Origin: Deltaproteobacteria bacterium
GTDB lineage: Bacteria; Desulfobacterota; Binatia; UTPRO1
DNA length: 64,000 nt
NCBI GenBank assembly: GCA_016200545.1
Contig: JACQEO010000026.1
Span: 1 to 64,000 of the forward strand
Direction of reading: 5' to 3'
Both the position numbers and the translations under genes were made by a program. Below, in pieces: positions 61,696 through 64,000 of this stretch (its first letter is position 1; each line of letters starts with the position of its first letter). The notes under the pieces are model-generated. The model ran no database searches. It saw only the letters and a program-made list of their open reading frames with translations, and was not told where the DNA came from.

Positions 61696-63093
61696 ATGGA
61701 AGACGCGCGCACGCTCGGGGAGCTCAAGCGGGGAGGGTACGAGCTGCTGCCCGTCCGCGAGGAGATGCGGCGCAACCTCCTCGCCAGCCTCGCGCGCGGC
61801 GAGCGCATGCTTCCCGGTATCATCGGCTACGACGAGACGGTCGTGCCCGAGATCGAGAATGCGATCCTCTCCGGCCACCACATCGTCTTCCTCGGCGAAC
61901 GCGGTCAGGCGAAGTCCCGCATCATGCGTGGGCTGGTGTCGCTACTCGACGAGCGCGTCCCCGCGATCGCGGGCTGCGAGATCAACGATGACCCGCTACG
62001 CCCGATCTGCCGCGTGTGCCGCCGGCGCGCCGCCGACGAAGGTGAGGCGCTGCCGCTCGTCTGGATCGGACGCGACCATCGCTACGGCGAGAAGCTCGCG
62101 ACCCCCGACGTCTCGATGGCGGACCTGATCGGCGAGATCGATCCGATCAAGGTGGCCGAGGGCCGGTATCTCGCCGATGAAGAGACCATCCACTACGGTC
62201 TCGTGCCGCGTACGCATCGCGGCATCTTCGCCATCAACGAGCTTCCCGACCTCACCGAGAAGGTTCAAGTCGGTCTCTTCAATTTGATGGAGGAGAAGGA
62301 CGTCCAGATCAAAGGCTACAAGATCCGTCTGCCGCTCGACGTCGTGATCGTCGCCAGTGCCAACCCCGAGGACTACACCAGTCGAGGACGCATCATCACG
62401 CCGTTGAAGGATCGCTTCGACGTCCAGATTCGCACGCACTACCCGAGCTGCATCGAGGACGAGATCGCCATCATGGAGCAGGAGGTGCCGGCGCGCGAGC
62501 GTTCCGGGCGGGAGCTGCGGGTGCCGGACTTCGTGAAGCAGCTGATCGCGCAGCTCACGATGGAGGCGCGCGCCTCGAACGAGATCAACCAGGCGTCCGG
62601 TGTGAGTGTGCGCGTCACGATCAGCAACTACGAGAGCATGATCGCCAACGCCGAGAAGCGTGCGGTGCGCTGCGGCGAGCGTGAGATCGTCCCACGCATC
62701 ACCGACCTGCACGCGGTGCTGGCCTCGACCGCGGGCAAGATTGAGGTCGAGTACGCCGGTGAGGAGAAGAAGGAGGGCGACCTCATCGATCGGCTCCTCA
62801 ATCGCGCCGTGCTCAAGGTGTTCGACCGCGCGATCACGGTGGAGTCGTTGAAGAAGGTGACCGAGTACTTCGAGGGCGGCGGTGGGGTCGAGGTGTCCGA
62901 CCGCATGCCGGCAATCGACTACCTCGAGGGTATTCGCGGTATCCCGGGGTTGCGCGAGGCGATCGTCGCGCTCGGTCCGTTCGAAAGCCCGGCGCTGGTG
63001 GCGGCGGCGAGCGAGTTCATCCTCGAGGGCCTACACGTCCACCAAAAGCTCAACAAAGATCGCCACGGAGGCCGGTTCACGTACCGGAGCTGA
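61696..63093 (+). CDS. MoxR/magnesium-chelatase-type AAA+ ATPase
   Basis: A 465-residue AAA+ protein. The P-loop region HHIVFLGERGQAKSRIMRGL is a variant with Ala-Lys-Ser. An insert follows with three Cys (GCEINDDPLRPICRVCRRR), possibly a zinc knuckle. Walker B is GIFAINELPDLTEKVQVGLFN and sensor-1 is VVIVASANPEDYTSRG. ITPLKDRFDVQIRTHYP is the arginine-finger region typical of ChlI/MoxR proteins. The next gene encodes a long partner, probably with a VWA domain, so the two probably form a chaperone-like metal-insertion or complex-remodelling pair. Substrate unknown. Confidence 0.88.
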   Translation: MEDARTLGELKRGGYELLPVREEMRRNLLASLARGERMLPGIIGYDETVVPEIENAILSGHHIVFLGERGQAKSRIMRGLVSLLDERVPAIAGCEINDDPLRPICRVCRRRAADEGEALPLVWIGRDHRYGEKLATPDVSMADLIGEIDPIKVAEGRYLADEETIHYGLVPRTHRGIFAINELPDLTEKVQVGLFNLMEEKDVQIKGYKIRLPLDVVIVASANPEDYTSRGRIITPLKDRFDVQIRTHYPSCIEDEIAIMEQEVPARERSGRELRVPDFVKQLIAQLTMEARASNEINQASGVSVRVTISNYESMIANAEKRAVRCGEREIVPRITDLHAVLASTAGKIEVEYAGEEKKEGDLIDRLLNRAVLKVFDRAITVESLKKVTEYFEGGGGVEVSDRMPAIDYLEGIRGIPGLREAIVALGPFESPALVAAASEFILEGLHVHQKLNKDRHGGRFTYRS

Positions 63094-63103
63094 GCGCGGA
63101 CGC

Positions 63104-64000
63104 ATGCTGACCCACCGCTACACCCGCTGGGACGGGAGTCAGCACCTCCGCCTCGACGCCGAGCAGGTGTTTGCGAAGCTCGGCGAGTACCTCTCGTACA
63201 CCGACGACATCCGCCAGGCGCTCGAGTGGCTGCTGCGCCAGGGCGTCGATCTGGAAGGCACGCGCGTCGTCGGGCTCGACGACCTTCTCGAGCAGCTGCG
63301 CGAGCAGATGCGGCAGCGCTACCACGAGTTCAACTTCGCGAGCGCCCTCGACGACGTGCGCCGCAAGCTCGACGAGCTCCTCGACCTCGAGCGCGGTACG
63401 CTCGACGAACGGCGCGACGGGCGCCCGGAGATCGCGGCGAAGCGCGACTTCCTCGACCGCCTGCCGCCGCGGCTCTCCGACGCGATCGAGCGGCTGCGCG
63501 AATACGCGTTCGAGGACGCGGACGCCGCCGCCGAGTTCGAGAATCTGCTCGAGGAGCTCGACAACGTGCGGCGGGTCGAGGACTTCATCCGGCGCCACGG
63601 CGAGCTATTCCAGGGACCCAAGGCGCTCGACTACGAAGGCGCGCTGCAGCTGATCGACGAGATGGAGCGTCTGAAGCAGCTCGAACAGCAGCTGCTCGCG
63701 GGTGTCATGGATGGCGTCGACGCCGCCGCCCTCGAGCGTCTGCTCGGTGCGGAAGCGGCGCGCGACTTCCGCACCCTGCGCGAGATGATGGCGCTGCTCC
63801 ACGACTCCGGCTACCTCGTGCAGCGTGGCGGGCATGCGACCTTGTCGCCGAAGGGTGTACGCAAGATCGGCCAGCTCGCGCTCCGCGACATCTACCAGGG
63901 CCTCTTACGGGATCGTCCCGGCGAGCACGCGACCGATCTGCGCGGCGCCGCGGCGTTGCGGCCGGAAGCCACGAAGCCTTACCGGTACGGCGATCCGCTC
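63104..64000 (+). CDS. partner protein of the MoxR ATPase, N-terminal part (VWA family)
   Basis: The first 299 codons, open to the window end. The N-terminus has RYTRWDGSQHLRLDAEQVF and a helical, strongly charged region with LEGTRVVGLDDLLEQLREQM and FNFASALDDVRRKLDELLDL. Later segments include PRLSDAIERLREYAFED, LLEELDNVRRVEDFIRRH and a small helix-turn part with YLVQRGGHATLSPKGVRKIG. Proteins with this N-terminus usually end in a von Willebrand factor A domain with a MIDAS site, which would lie beyond the window. It follows the AAA+ gene by 10 bp. Confidence 0.75.
   Translation, partial: MLTHRYTRWDGSQHLRLDAEQVFAKLGEYLSYTDDIRQALEWLLRQGVDLEGTRVVGLDDLLEQLREQMRQRYHEFNFASALDDVRRKLDELLDLERGTLDERRDGRPEIAAKRDFLDRLPPRLSDAIERLREYAFEDADAAAEFENLLEELDNVRRVEDFIRRHGELFQGPKALDYEGALQLIDEMERLKQLEQQLLAGVMDGVDAAALERLLGAEAARDFRTLREMMALLHDSGYLVQRGGHATLSPKGVRKIGQLALRDIYQGLLRDRPGEHATDLRGAAALRPEATKPYRYGDPL

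Overview
The window is a 64 kb stretch of high-GC DNA (about 70% G+C by eye) from a Gram-negative bacterium with a complete lipid A, Kdo and heptose machinery. The gene order (bamA-ompH-lpxA-lpxI, pheA-hisC-tyrA-aroA-cmk-rpsA-sppA-ihfB, yicC-gmk-relA/spoT) is of the deltaproteobacterial type (Desulfobacterota, Myxococcota or Binatota-like lineages). I cannot name the species. No rRNA, tRNA or CRISPR array was seen.

Layout. 1-2.3 kb is a decayed accessory patch: the C-terminus of an IS91-type transposase, a VapBC toxin-antitoxin pair with an evident direct-repeat operator, an HNH-nuclease fragment and a tiny histone-H1-like gene. 2.35-8.9 kb (minus) is a type II secretion operon gspC-D-E-F, read from a promoter that sits almost on the gspC start codon. 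9-12.6 kb has lysS, lolC and lolD. 12.6-17.7 kb has bamA, ompH, a fabZ-lpxA fusion and lpxI. 17.7-20.4 kb is a NarL/LiaR-type two-component pair, followed by a very large inverted repeat. 20.5-41 kb is an LPS factory: an oxidoreductase, lpxB, msbA, a DUF374 acyltransferase, waaA, lpxK, gmhB, a Trm112-like protein, two heptosyltransferases, three WaaP/Kdo-kinase-like proteins (one fused to a degenerate glycosyltransferase), a sulfatase-fold enzyme, four further glycosyltransferases and hldA. 41-46 kb has yicC, gmk, relA/spoT, ridA, rpmB and hldC. 46.5-51.6 kb has pgi, mutL, miaA and accA. 51.7-60.6 kb is the aromatic amino acid block pheA-hisC-tyrA-aroA, then cmk, rpsA, sppA, ihfB and a HIT protein. 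60.6-64 kb has a frameshifted glycosyltransferase and a MoxR-type ATPase with its VWA partner, which is cut by the window end.

The main discovery is a family of about 64-nt two-hairpin palindromic elements. It has five full or clear copies, one half copy and one degenerate copy. Copies lie inside the coding sequences of lolC, an LPS kinase (three in tandem) and the N-terminus of cmk, and also just upstream of pgi and of the HIT gene. The copies inside genes stay open and are translated in different reading frames. The arms of the first hairpin vary in sequence but keep their pairing. This resembles, in concept, the protein-coding palindromic elements of Rickettsia, but the sequence is unrelated to anything I recognise.

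Functionally the window is dominated by outer-membrane biogenesis: lipid A synthesis (LpxA, LpxI, LpxB, LpxK), Kdo and heptose core assembly (WaaA, GmhB, HldA, HldC, heptosyltransferases), export (MsbA), protein and lipoprotein insertion (BamA, OmpH, LolCD) and type II secretion. Most genes overlap by 1-4 bp and are probably co-transcribed in long operons.
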